The position numbers and the translations under genes were made by a program. Positions 23,885-34,775 of a stretch of 64,000 nucleotides of DNA are shown here, piece after piece. This stretch comes from Exophiala sp. HKRS030 (Eukaryota; Ascomycota; Eurotiomycetes; Chaetothyriales; Herpotrichiellaceae): the NCBI GenBank assembly GCA_023897205.1, contig JAHWDD010000001.1, positions 2,294,001 through 2,358,000 of the forward strand, given 5' to 3'. Position 1 is the stretch's first letter; every line of letters starts with the position of its first letter. Under the pieces are notes generated by a model, which saw only the letters and a program-made list of their open reading frames with translations, was not told the origin of the DNA and made no database searches.

Positions 23885-25299
23885 CTAAAGCCTCTTGAAG
23901 CAGACACTCGCAACCCCTTGGCCTTTCTGTCCACCGAATTCGAAGACAGGATACTTGATGCGATCGTACACCTCGAGTTTGACTTCAGTGCTGCTATCTA
24001 GATTGGTAAACCATCTGATAACCTCGTCCTCGGTCCAATTGCAACTTGTCACCAAGAGAAAGCCACCTTGGTTAACCAACCTGGCCACTTTGGCTGGATA
24101 CAATTCACAGACTCGCCTCTGCTCGCCGGAAATGGGATCAACAATGGTTGCCGAGGACAAAGATATGGCGTCAAACGTGCCCTTGTCGAGAACGAGGTCA
24201 AAGCCCTCTTCGGGCCACCATGGACATGTCACGGGATCGTCATGGATCAGGTCCATGAGGAAGAAATCTATAGGCCCGTCATCTTCATTCCTCTCAGCGT
24301 TCTCATCTTCCGGTTCGGCATTTATAGCAGATTCTGGATCACTGTTTATGCTTTCCTCTTTCCGATTCTTGTTATCGTCACGGTCTTTCAGTGTGGTGGA
24401 TTTCGCTTTGGCTCTAGGCCTTGGCAGACCTTTCGCCAGCCTCGTCGCCAACTCGACACTCTGTCTGGAGTAATCCACACCAACCATACGCCCTCGATAT
24501 CCGCCGTCCAATCGTAGAGAGAACAATGCACTACCGTTGCCGGTTCCGAGGTCAAGAACAGTCGCATGTCGTTGGCGTCGGCTAGGCCGGTGCCGCTGTT
24601 GTTGCTGCGAATGCGAATTCGAGTGTACTCTCTCGCGGTCGGACGCATCGGAACCATATTCCTGTGACGACGATGAACCTATATAGTTTGGTGACAGCGG
24701 AAACGACGTTGACGTGAGGAATGCGAGCGTTTTGGCTGGGGCGCCGACGTCGTCGAACCAGGATTCCAGCTCGGATGGGTCCAGCTGAGGATGGCGGTCG
24801 TCATCTTCTTCTTGCTCATCGTCATCGTCGGGCTTTACCTCCCGTATACCGTCGTCACTTCGTGCGTCTTTGTCGTTGTCGTCCTCATCCCCCTCAGTGC
24901 CATCATCGTCCGAGATTTCCTGGTTGTCGAGGTCGTTTTGGTAATAATTGTCCCAACTGCAAAGGAGAGACGCTGGTTAGAGATTGACTCTGTCCATTGA
25001 CATGTGGGAATAGTACTGGAGAAGATTTCAGATGTAGGAGTAGCACTGGATAACATCTACTCTAACCTCTGGCCAGCCAGTTGCCTGTCAGGTGTTGACA
25101 ATACAAGAGTCCAGCACGAACTCCCAAAGGGCTAGTTTATCAGGGTCGGGTGACTGTGCAAGGGGCTATTTATGAAACGAACGGTACAAAGCTGAAACCA
25201 CGAATGCCCTGCATACACTTACTATTCCTTCGTCCCAAGTTCGCTTGGATCAAGGTGCGTAGGTCGCGAGGATTGCCGTGTTGTTTCTGGTTGCGCCAT
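23885..25299 (-). CDS. efm4: Efm4/METTL10-type eEF1A lysine methyltransferase
   Basis: Two exons: 25299-25223 and 24956-23885, 382 residues. The intron is long for this window (266 nt; GTAAGT, TTTGCAG) and splits the Tyr codon of the family signature ELGTKEYWDNYY. The SAM-binding motif I, VLDLGTGNG, is at about residues 159-167; VGVDYS follows, then DLVLDKGTFDAISL at about 281-293, and TSCNWTEDE with a C-terminal KYPVFEFGG. Yeast Efm4 (See1) and human METTL10 methylate a lysine of translation elongation factor eEF1A. Two acidic or charged insertions (about residues 35-80 and 215-255) make the protein longer than yeast Efm4. It converges with SRP101 (156 bp between stops) and diverges from EFM7. 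Confidence 0.92.
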
Positions 25300-25759
25300 G
25301 TAAGACGTAGATGATCGAGGACCCCAAAAACTGCTTGATTTGGAACTCGAAGGAGAAGTGCACGTATCTCGAAGCGATTATACCAAAGATAACACTGAAG
25401 TACAGAATTGTATGAATATAGGGAAAGACTTCCAGACTCACAGCAGCAGGCGCCAAAAAAAATTCCGGATTGATCTAATCTTATCTTATCGACAACGAAC
25501 CCCGCACCTCAGCCTCGCGTGTCTCGATTTTTGTTTGGCCTGCTTGCTGTTACTCATTCCAATGCACGCAACAAGAATTCATACTGCTGTATACTGGCAG
25601 CAATTGACCTGCTTACTCTCGCCATAATCCTGTGAGATTAATTACAGCCGTATATCTGTGCCATGAACATCTCGTAATAGCAAGCTCGCGGACGAAGCCT
25701 CACCATTTCCGCCTCCCCACCGCATTCGCACACTTTTTCTCGCTGGACTCTCCCGAGCC
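25300..25759. promoter_or_regulatory. Shared promoter region of EFM4 and EFM7, with tandem GATA-type sites
   Basis: 460 bases between the divergent ATGs of two eEF1A methyltransferase genes. TTATCTTATC at 25481-25490 contains two adjacent GATAAG/GATAA-type motifs on the minus strand, roughly 180 bp from the EFM4 ATG and 270 bp from the EFM7 ATG. Binding by a GATA factor is inference from the motif only. The last 100 bases before EFM7 are C-rich. Confidence 0.45.
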
Positions 25760-26982
25760 ATGTACACCACACGCATATCCACACCCCCATTGTCCGCGAC
25801 ACCGACGAACGAGGATATCTTCTCCTCTGCCCTCTCGACGCTGTTCACCGACGACGTGCAGAACAGCCACGGCGACCCGGGCTCCAGCGTGACATACCAC
25901 TCGCCGCGGTTCGGCGATATATCTCTGCGCATCCCCGCACACCCGGACGTTGAGGATGGCAGGAGGTTGTTTGCGCATTATCTGTGGAATGCCGGTGTTA
26001 TTTGTGCGGATGCCATTGAGGTGGCCAGTTGGGAGCATGTCGCGCCACAAGAAGAGGAGGGCAAGAGTGGAGATGAAAGTCAGCTTAATGGGCTAAAGTG
26101 GGACAAGAGATATTGGAATGTACAGGGGAAGAGGGTCCTCGAACTGGGTGCCGGTATGTAAAGTATGTTCTGTTCCTCGTCTCTATGTCTATTCTCCATT
26201 TCATACAGACATGGTCCAAGGTGTTACAATGTGATTTCCCCTCTGCGGCTCTAAACCTCACCAGCGCTCATTGCCTCTCATCTCTGACTGACACCCGACC
26301 TTTACTCGCAGCCACTGCTCTCCCCTCAATAATCTCATCCCTCAGTGGCGCATCGCACGTCCTGATCACCGATCATCCATCGTCACCGGCGCTCACGACA
26401 GGCGCCATCGGCCAAAACGTCGCATCCAACATCTCCAAAAATCTGCCGTTTCCTGAGTCACTACAGGTATGCGGCTACGCATGGGGCACCAATACCATGT
26501 ATTCCACCGAAGCATACGGACGACCTGCGTCGCCGCAACCACAAGTCAGCTCCTTTGACAGGATTATCGTAGCCGACTGTCTGTGGATGCCCTCACAGCA
26601 CGCGAATATTATTGAGTCGATTTTGAGGTACCTTCGATACGCTGATGGGTATGGAGAGACAGAGCAGAATGATGCGTGTGCTCTGATTGTGGCCGGATTT
26701 CATACTGGCAGAGATGTCGTCAGGAACTTCTTTGGGGCTGCAACTGGGGACTGGGGAATGGAAGACACAACTTCAGCGGAACGAGATGCTGCAAGCGGTG
26801 ATGGGGTTCTAGAGGAAGAGAGGGATGAGGGCAGGATTCAAGCGCCGGGAAAATTGAACACGGTGGTTATATTTGAAATTGACGTTAACGGCGAGACAAG
26901 AGAATGGCAACCTTTTCGGCCCTCCGAGACCAAGCATCAAGCAAAAAGGTGGTGTGTTTGTGCTGTCTTGACAAGGAGATGA
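25760..26982 (+). CDS. efm7: Efm7/Nnt1-type protein methyltransferase (eEF1A N-terminus/lysine)
   Basis: Two exons: 25760-26153 and 26312-26982, 354 residues. The intron (158 nt) has GTATGT, a CTGAC-like branch and CGCAG, and lies inside SAM motif I, reading VLELGAATALPS after splicing. Family landmarks are FTDDVQNSHGD, the substrate-proximal FGDISLRIP, RRLFAHYLWNAG, the post-motif ITDHPS, VADCLWMPSQHANI and IVAGFHTGRDVVRNFF. Yeast Efm7 (Nnt1) trimethylates the N-terminus and Lys2/Lys3 region of eEF1A; older annotations call this family nicotinamide N-methyltransferase, which is not supported by the motifs. A variable acidic insertion lies near residues 270-300. Head-to-head with EFM4. Confidence 0.92.
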
Positions 26983-27349
26983 ACTCTTGACTCCTGTATA
27001 GGAAAAGAAGCAGCACAACACCATTCATGCATGGTAAGCGGATGAAATTAAGCTAGTTAGGTTGGAGCAGCATTTTAATGCCACATTCACCTGAAGCCGT
27101 CAATTCTCATTCCACAACCTGACTCATGAGAGGCTCTGGCGCCTCTGCGACGCCCTGAAAAAGCCCGTCAACATGACCTGTTGCTTTACCTTCGAGATGG
27201 TTTACCTAGTCCTACCCTTAATCCATGTCATGTCCATAAATTATCATACATTGACATCTTTGAATTTCTCTTTCGTACCATCCTCGCATGTGCCGAATGG
27301 CTTAACCTCCAACGCCATCGCTGAAACCCAAGATGCAATAATTGAGGCA
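26983..27349. other. Convergent 3' region between EFM7 and the SUMO ligase
   Basis: About 370 bases between two convergent stop codons, holding both 3' ends. I see no gene. Confidence 0.4.
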
Positions 27350-29232
27350 TTAATATGATGAGCCAAACCTATCGAAGTTGTATGGAGGAAGATCTGGACG
27401 GGGTAGTTGATAATAGAATCGATCAGGTGTTGGGGCTGGTCGATTTGAGTCCAGGTTCCCCGGAATCGTCCTTTGGATCTTGGGTACTGGACCATCATCC
27501 TCGTCGTCACTAAGGGTCAAATCAATCACATCTTCCCGCGGTCTCTTGTTGGCTGATCTCGGTGCGGATGTTGAGGGTGCTCTTGAGTCTTCCCTCGAAG
27601 ACAAAGGAGGTGTTCTGACGCTGTGAGGGGTTAGCATCTCCACCCTTGGTCTTGGTGCATCTTGGTCGTCTCGGATTTCAACCAGGTCATCATCGTCGTC
27701 ATCGTCGTCACTAGGGGTCGGATTCCCTCTACCATTCGTGGGAGGGTTTGAGGAATCGTCTTTCGGTACGTGCCACTTTCCATCGGGTGCAACGGTGACC
27801 GCTTCTGTACTTCTTGGTGTTGAGGTCAAAATGTCACTGACATATAGATCTAGAGCGAGATTGTCCCAAGGGGCAGGCTTTTGGCATATGGGACAGGTCC
27901 AAGTCGGTGCTTGTTCCTGCAGTTGAAGATAGGCGGTGGCGTCAAAACATTGGTTATGATTGCACCCAATACCTCTGCAAGGTGTCACAATTCTGGTGTA
28001 GGCCACTGGGTCTATTAAAGACAAGACACTTGAGGTGGCAACAAGTTCGTCAGGATCCTCTGCCTTGGACCTCACTGGCTTCATTAGAAATTGTTTGACA
28101 AAATTATGAGGACAACATACTCTCGCGTAGAATCTGTTCCTTGCTTATAACTCTCCCACGTCGAATGCCGGAGACCAATGTTTCAATCGTTTTGACGTGT
28201 ACCAGATTCACCACGAGGTAGAATTTCTGTATCGAGCCGTCCTATTTAGCATGGTCGTCGATAATTTAGATACTGAAAGACAGAATAAAAAGAAATCAAT
28301 CAGATCTGCGATGCGCACCTTTGATGTGAGAGCATAAACCATCTCAATAGAGTTTGGATAACTACTCTTTTTCTTTATAAGATGTGTGATGTCTGCTGGT
28401 CTGGTGGAGCCTGGTTTGTTCTTTAAACCCCGCAGATTTGACTTGACTTCGTCGGAATTACACTTTAGCTCCACGTTATGGGGAAAGGTAATGTCGGCAT
28501 CTCGAGTAAGCGATTGGGATCCCTCGGCAGCGCAGAACACCATGATTCGCAATTGAGAGTCTGTTTCTAGCTGGTCAATTAATTGCTGATTGAGTGAAAC
28601 GGTCAAGCGAGCGGTATCTCGGGTGGATTCTCTGGCTGGATGAGGGTCAGCTGGTTGACCTGAGACAGAGGTTTTCAGGCTTGAATCACCTTTACATTCG
28701 AGAGTTTGCGTCAAAGATCGGTCGATGGTGTAGAAAGGGGAGTTTTTGAAGACAATGCGACCTAACGGACTGTCAGATGTGCTCTTGTATAACTCAAAAA
28801 TTGAGACTGACTAGGAGTTGAATGTGAAGTCGGCATGGCAAATGAATGGTGAGGTCCAGGTGAAGAAAAGTTTGGTGAGGCTGAAGATTGGTAGGAAGAC
28901 GAATAAGTGGAGCCATAGGTCGGAGGGAAGCCTCTGATATTGCCTTTGACTCTATCCAGACCCCTTTGATCGTTGGCACTTCTTAGTCTTTCAATATCTA
29001 AGAGGTAGTTAGAAGAGACATGCAAAGAAGAAGACAATGAAGTGGATATAAGACAAAAGATTCACGTACGGGCGATGACCCTGATCTGTAGATCTGCCTT
29101 GACGCCAGACACTGTGAGATTTTCGATCTTGAGTAGGTTCCTCAATCTGTCGACCGTCAGAGTCTTAACCTGAGCGATCATCTGAGCGGCCTGGTCCTGC
29201 GCCTGACCCTGTCTGTAAACGGAAGCGGCCAT
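27350..29232 (-). CDS. siz1: SIZ/PIAS-type E3 SUMO ligase (Siz1/Pli1)
   Basis: Five exons: 29232-29070, 28997-28812, 28761-28319, 28226-28121 and 28074-27350; 540 residues. Introns are 72, 50, 92 and 46 nt with GTACGT, GTCAGT, GTGCGC and GTATGT donors, and phases agree at every junction. Domains: an N-terminal SAP motif (about 20-60; LTVDRLRNLLKIENL, VSGVKADLQ), a PINIT domain (about 115-290; SPFYTI, FYLVVNLV), and an SP-RING (about 330-370; CRGIGCNHNQCFD then TWTCPICQKP) with the Cys/His ligands present. The acidic tail has a SUMO-interacting motif, VIDLTLSDDEDD, near residue 480. The protein directs SUMO from Ubc9 to chromatin-associated substrates in the nucleus. Weakest point: the 28812 junction, where the donor is not a strong match. 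Confidence 0.93.
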
Positions 29233-30078
29233 GGTGACGAATGAGGCTCTGATAGTGTAAAAGAAAGGGTATAAAGTTGAATGTCCTAGTCCTCGGTATG
29301 ATCGTGATAAGGTCTTTCTATCCGATTTTATCGACGCTAATGCTATTGCGAGTGCGAGTGCAGGTATGGGTGCGGGTAGATTGACATGACTTTTGTCGAT
29401 TAGTATCGATCGGCACAGTGTAGCTGGCCGACGATCAACCCAATTCTGTAGTGGTCGTCTGTTGAGAAGGAGAAGCCGAGGGTAGTAGAGGATAGAAAGA
29501 CGAGTCGGTGAATGAGTATAAGAGAGGATCGTATAGGAGGGTGGCAGTAGAGGAACGACACAGATGAAGTCGATCGAGTGAAGTCGCCATGCGCTGCAAA
29601 AGACGGCGAGATGGCGAAATGGCAAAGACGGCAAGAGCGATCCATGCCGAGTACGGAGTACAGAGGACTCGAGCGCAGTTCAAAGTGCCAATCCTCCGGA
29701 TTTTTGGCGTTGGGTGTTGGCGGGGAATCTCGGCGTAGTCGTTTCGACTGAGTGTGATTGTGTTACTCCTGTGATGGTGTGTGACTGCCCAGTTCTGCCT
29801 ATTCACCACCTAAGTAACTACCGATAGGTGCCTATTGATACCTAAGACGCTTACGGCGCCTGCCTAACAGTGCTTAACAGTGGCCCCTGTGGCCTCCTCA
29901 CCATCTTGAGGCTCGGGAGAGAATTGGAGAGTCCGGAAGTAGCCAGTAACGGCCCGCCACCGCCAAATTTTCAGTTTTTCCTCACCTCTACTCCGTTCTG
30001 TCTCGTTTTTCCTGGCGTGGTACTTGAACAGCCCACGTCCAATACCTTGCCATTTATCCTATCACTGCATCCTTCGAC
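29233..30078. promoter_or_regulatory. Divergent promoter region, SUMO ligase and DUF2423 gene
   Basis: About 850 bases between divergent ATGs. It contains a GTACGGAGTA motif at 29651-29660 and, near 29815-29880, a run of CCTA/CCTAAG and CCTAACAGTG repeats. Open frames on the minus strand upstream of the ligase ATG are probably leader sequence. Confidence 0.4.
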
Positions 30079-30486
30079 ATGGCCAAATCAGCGCGGTCAT
30101 CCGACACCAAACGGAATCATGCCAACCTGCGTAAAAGAGTCTTCGGGCCTGCTGCAGACGCTCGCACTGCAAGACTTTCGGCAAAACTCCAAGAATTAGC
30201 AGCCAAACCTCGCCCCACAGACGACAAGATAATGGAGATTGATCCTGCCGCAGAACAGGAAAAAAAGGATCAAGAACGAGAAGAGCCTTCACATAATGAG
30301 AATGAGGAAGATATGGATCTTGATGGCGCAGGATCACGGCCGGTCAGGTCTAAAAAAGCAGAAAAGAAGCGTCTTGCAGCCAACAAAGTCCACAAGGTCT
30401 CTAAGAGGAAGCCAAGAAATCAAATGGTCTTCTCCTCTGAACGTGCAAGGAAGGCAAGGATAGCTTCCAAGAAAAGCAACCGTTGA
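30079..30486 (+). CDS. Small basic DUF2423 protein (YBL028C-like, probably nucleolar)
   Basis: Single exon, 135 residues. The N-terminus MAKSARSSDTKRNHANLRKRVFGP, with ARLSAKLQELA just after, is the DUF2423 signature shared with yeast YBL028C and distantly with the LLP/LAPS18 group. The middle is acidic (EEDMDLDGAG) and the C-terminus very basic (KKAEKKRLAANK, SKRKPRNQMVF, RKARIASKK), consistent with RNA or pre-ribosome binding in the nucleolus. Yeast YBL028C has been found with pre-60S particles; a role here is inferred. The length is normal for the family. Confidence 0.9.
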   Translation: MAKSARSSDTKRNHANLRKRVFGPAADARTARLSAKLQELAAKPRPTDDKIMEIDPAAEQEKKDQEREEPSHNENEEDMDLDGAGSRPVRSKKAEKKRLAANKVHKVSKRKPRNQMVFSSERARKARIASKKSNR

Positions 30487-33244
30487 AGCACTATCGCTGG
30501 TTAATTTTGACATGAAAGGAGATTTCAACAGGGAGGCTTAAATACTCTTCGACACATCTGCCCTCAGCACCTACAGCATGAATCATAAGACCTTGGGGAA
30601 GCGACCGAAACTTCTGGCTCTGTTATACTCTGTCGTACCGGGCACCTCACATCTGGGCGAGGCGGAAGATTCTCCAGGATACAAGCATACATTCAACACC
30701 CAACCATTTGAACCTTTTGTGTCATTGGCTCTCTGACTCTTCAAGACAAACAGCGACGCATCGAGATATATCCATGATGCTGGTTTTGGTCTCTTACACA
30801 ATTCGGGCTTGCGAGGCTTTACCTGACATTGTTACCATCTCTTCCAAGCCATGTCTCACAAATTGGAATTTCAGTCTTTGCCCGAAGATTGGACTGATGG
30901 TGGAAGAATGGCCAACAAGTAGCTAGGTCTCCAGAGACCATGTCAATCGCTAGTCATACACGATGACGCAGTCTCCGGGTGTGCATGCTTGTGCATTCAA
31001 ACGCAGTCAACTTGTGGCGAAGGTCAAAACCAACAACTACGCTACAAGCCTGACATTGTCCTGTATATGGACGAGATTCTTATACGCGACATAGCTTGCG
31101 AATGAAGCAAGCAATTGCTTCGAGCCTTCGATCTCTTAGCGTCGAACCTAGCGATATACACGAGCGTACTCGGGACACAGGCGAGCATTCCACTCATGGC
31201 TTCAAATCACAAGAAGCTTGTTTCACCTCTGATCAGCTGCCTTCTATAGTACTGACACTCTATGATGATGAATATCCCAAATCAAGGAGCTTCGCTTCAG
31301 CGTACATAGCTATGCACTCATAAAATTCGATAGCGTTGCGACTGGACCCGCCAGGACAGTGTAAGGTGGGCGACTCCCAGCATAGGATATGCTATCATCT
31401 ACATCTATGGAGAAAATGGTGGGTCAATCAAGGGCGCATGGATGACCTTGAGCAGTTACGAGTGCAACATCCATTGTACTCCGTATGCTCCGAGATGTCT
31501 GTGCTGGCCTCGAAGGTACTCAAAGCTTAACCAGCACTATCGGACCTTTGAGACCAAAGTAGTAATCAGTATTATTGGATAGATGCATACATAGGTATGT
31601 ACCTACCTAGGTATGGATAGATAATAGACTGCACAAAGCTCATCCCGACGACTATGTCTTTGGGACCATCATGTGATCGTGCAGTTTTTGTGAAGCCACA
31701 TCCGACACTAAACCACAAATAACCTAGCGCAAAACGCGTCGAACGCGACACGCGTAAATTGAGTTTCCCAATTCGGACTGCAGCTCACCTCAAGAAAATT
31801 ACCAAGGTACGTTGGCCACGGTTGGCTCAAGAGCGACGTGGAGATGTTCGAAAATACTCGTCACATTGATCAACCCCTGAATCAACGTCAATCTGTAGAC
31901 GATTTATCTGTGATTGACCTTCTATTACAGTAAACTGAGATTGGATGAAAGGGCAGATTCCGTGGCCAGTTAGTGTTCGTCAGTCGGACGCGGATCAGTG
32001 TTCGTCGCGTTTCCCTCTTATCTCTCTGTGTTGATGATAATGCTGTGATAATTCTCCGACATGCCGTGCTTAAGCCAATCGATATTATCCCGCGAGCTCG
32101 ATAGCGTTTGCGACATGGCTGAGGCCTAACTTCTGATGGTATCAGTGAGCAAGGGTAGATGCATGGCCGTTATCGCGGTGGGAGAAAGCCTAAAGCCTAG
32201 CTGATCCGGAGCAGGTGTGGTACGTCAGGATTCAAACCTCAGATTCAGGGTGAAGATAGAGTCACTCCCCTAAGACTCGGTAGGTGTGTTTCATACCTAC
32301 GTACTATGTAAGTGATGCTAAACCTGGATGTGTCCCATGACCGTCAATGCCTTGGTACTTCTATTCATGGTAGACATCCAATCCTAATGGTGTTCAAACG
32401 CGTCACGTAATACCTTCAAGTTCTCTCAGTTTAGGAAGCTACGTTATGCTAGGGCGTGCCTGCCAGTTGTGCCTCGCCTACAAACATCATGTTCTAGATA
32501 CAAGTCGCCAAATCAGTTGATTGCATCTTGCAAGCTCTTCCCTAGCACCATGACACAGCCAGAATTGGAAACTCATTGGTAAGGAACCCACCAAAATCAA
32601 TAGCTGCAAGTGAGATGACGGAGATGGCTAAGTGGGATGCAAATGCAAATGCAAATGCGTCGTCGTTGTCTCATGCGGCACCCCTGGTCTCTCGAGAAGG
32701 CAAGGTCGAGATCCTTGCAAGACGAAGAAGGGACCGGAGAGTTTCACAAGAGCTCAGAGGTCGACGACAACAGCGAGCATGGCCTACTCGGCCTTGTGAC
32801 AGCGGGAGCGCGCCTTAGGTGATCCACTTTCTCGGATGTTTGGTCGATCCCGTGGTCACACAAGTTGAGAAAGTTGGGCATGGTCTGGCTAACTCTGAGG
32901 TCGGGCATGGTCCACGGGGCTTTCTCTGCATCCCCACTGGTCGCAAGTCGTCAAGTGCCCACTGGAACTCTCTTTTCCTCCCTTCTCCCACTTCCCTGTC
33001 TTCTTACTCCTGCGCCCAGCTCTCACGGCGTATCTACCACACACTCTGCTCACTTTTATCATTACTGCTACATAGTACCTCTTTTGCGCGCACCAAGCGC
33101 TACCTTTTCTCTACCGGCGACCATACTGTTCGCACTCCAAGATATCTCAACGATATCATCTGAACCGATTTTGCGCCTGTTGCGCGTTGTATCCGTCACC
33201 AGCGCATCGGCCAACCCGTCAACTCCGCGGCCGGCGCATTGGCC
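30487..33244. other. Intergenic region without recognised genes
   Basis: About 2.8 kb. It holds short frames without motifs, one GTACTCCGTA motif (31476-31485), nested TAGGTA/TACCTA copies near 31590-31620, and an ATGCAA repeat (32637-32659). The stretch 32980-33140 is C/T-rich and probably promoter or leader of the gene at 33245. Confidence 0.4.
32637..32659. repeat. ATGCAA microsatellite
   Basis: The hexamer ATGCAA is repeated about three and a half times in non-coding DNA. Confidence 0.75.
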
Positions 33245-34099
33245 ATGCTGCTCCCGTCGACCCTTGGTTGCGATGCAGCCTCGAATGAACCCAGCAGGCC
33301 GGCTACGCGACCGAAGTTGCTGTCTTTTGCTGCGTACCAACCCCAACACCTCCCCTCATCACTGTCGCCGCGCTCCAATCCTATCTCGAACAGCTGTCGC
33401 GCTCTACATGCCATCCTTGGATCGCCAGCCCCGCTAGTGACATCCTCAACCGTGTCAGGGGGTCGTGAGCTTGGTAATCCTTTCTTGCCGTTAGAGCAAC
33501 ATGCGCGACCTCGGCATGTCGGGCGTCAACTTCAAAAACAGCCTGCGCAACGCGGCGCGAACAAGAGACGACGCAGTACCTTTGAGGAGGACCTTACATG
33601 TACCGACACATTGATGTCAGATGCTTTCCAACACACCCCACCCCGTGTGCGCACACCGAAGCGCAGACGCCGAGTGCCGCTGGCCATGCCTCTAGGCTTG
33701 TCAGCAGACGACTTCCGCGCCTTAGAGACGCCGCTTGAAGAATCGGAGGCCGAATTAGAACCCAACGAAAACTATGTCGATCTCGATATGCCCCCAATAC
33801 ATAGCCCGCCACGGCACCGGTCTTGTTCCAATGGAGAAGGAGACGGAGATTCGGCTTACGGCTCTTCGCCATCCATCGAGGATGTCGAATGGACGATCGA
33901 CGATGATCGATTGTTGGTGGAGACAGTTCTGGAGAAATTGAAGCTGTCCAAGCATGACTGGAATGATTGCGCCCGGAGACTGGGGAAGGACCGAGATAGT
34001 CTAGGAAAGAGGTGGACTTTACTTGTGGGCGAAGGCAATGTCGGCCTCCGAAGGGGTGGCAGGATATCCAGGACCAATCTGGACATTTCAAGTTGGTGA
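33245..34099 (+). CDS. Conserved fungal protein with C-terminal Myb/SANT-like domain
   Basis: Single exon of 284 residues from the first ATG in frame. The first 110 residues are low-complexity. A basic patch (residues about 107-115, ANKRRRSTFEED) and another (TPKRRRRVPLAMPLGL, near 140) look like nuclear localisation signals. The C-terminal 65 residues are the conserved part: EWTIDDDRLLVETVLEKLKL, SKHDWNDCARRLGKD, GKRWTLLVGEGNVGLRRG. This is a helix-turn-helix arrangement of the Myb/SANT type, with tryptophans in the expected first and third helices. A DNA- or chromatin-binding role is inferred; no target is known to me. A start at an internal Met (near residue 126) would also keep the domain. 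Confidence 0.7.
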   Translation: MLLPSTLGCDAASNEPSRPATRPKLLSFAAYQPQHLPSSLSPRSNPISNSCRALHAILGSPAPLVTSSTVSGGRELGNPFLPLEQHARPRHVGRQLQKQPAQRGANKRRRSTFEEDLTCTDTLMSDAFQHTPPRVRTPKRRRRVPLAMPLGLSADDFRALETPLEESEAELEPNENYVDLDMPPIHSPPRHRSCSNGEGDGDSAYGSSPSIEDVEWTIDDDRLLVETVLEKLKLSKHDWNDCARRLGKDRDSLGKRWTLLVGEGNVGLRRGGRISRTNLDISSW

Positions 34100-34775
34100 A
34101 GGCATGTGGACCAAGCTCTCCCATTGCAAATCTCTTCCTTCATGCACGGAGAGTGGCATGAAAGTCATCTAGCACGGACATTGCCAGGTTGAAATCACCA
34201 TTAACATATCATATGGATTCTTGACTGTATTCGCATTATTATATATCTATCGAGTGCCTCTGGCCCGGGCCGTTTGAGGCACAGATGGGACTTTTATGTC
34301 CTCAGGTTGGATCTGAGCTCCACATGTGAGATCATACCACATCAACTAGCAACCAGACAATATACTCTTGCTTTCTTCGATCAAAAGTGGCTGATAGAAC
34401 TGAGTTTGTGAGTTGATGATTTAATGCATGTTTGGCCCATTGTTTCCCGGTGTATCAAGATTTCATATGCACGGTCAATTGGTCACAGCCAATTGTCTCA
34501 GTCGGCGGTAGAATCTGCGTTGCATGTTATGCCTCAGTCCTACGGTGGTCCTGTAACGAGAGAAAGGAGCCAGTCAAATGGCGATTCAGTAGCAACACAG
34601 TGGCGCGAGACGATTCAAGTGGTGGGGAGAACATCATCCTCAAGAATTGCCGACGTGGAACGTGAAGCGCAGCGCGAAATCTGAAACGGAAGCCCCGGGC
34701 ACTATAAATGGCCAGCATCGTAATCGTAAGCGTGATCGTGACTGTCAATGGGCGCGCATATCATGGTAGGACGCC
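34100..34775. other. Convergent 3' spacer
   Basis: About 680 bases between the ends of the Myb-like gene and the AP-2 mu gene. No gene seen. Confidence 0.4.
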
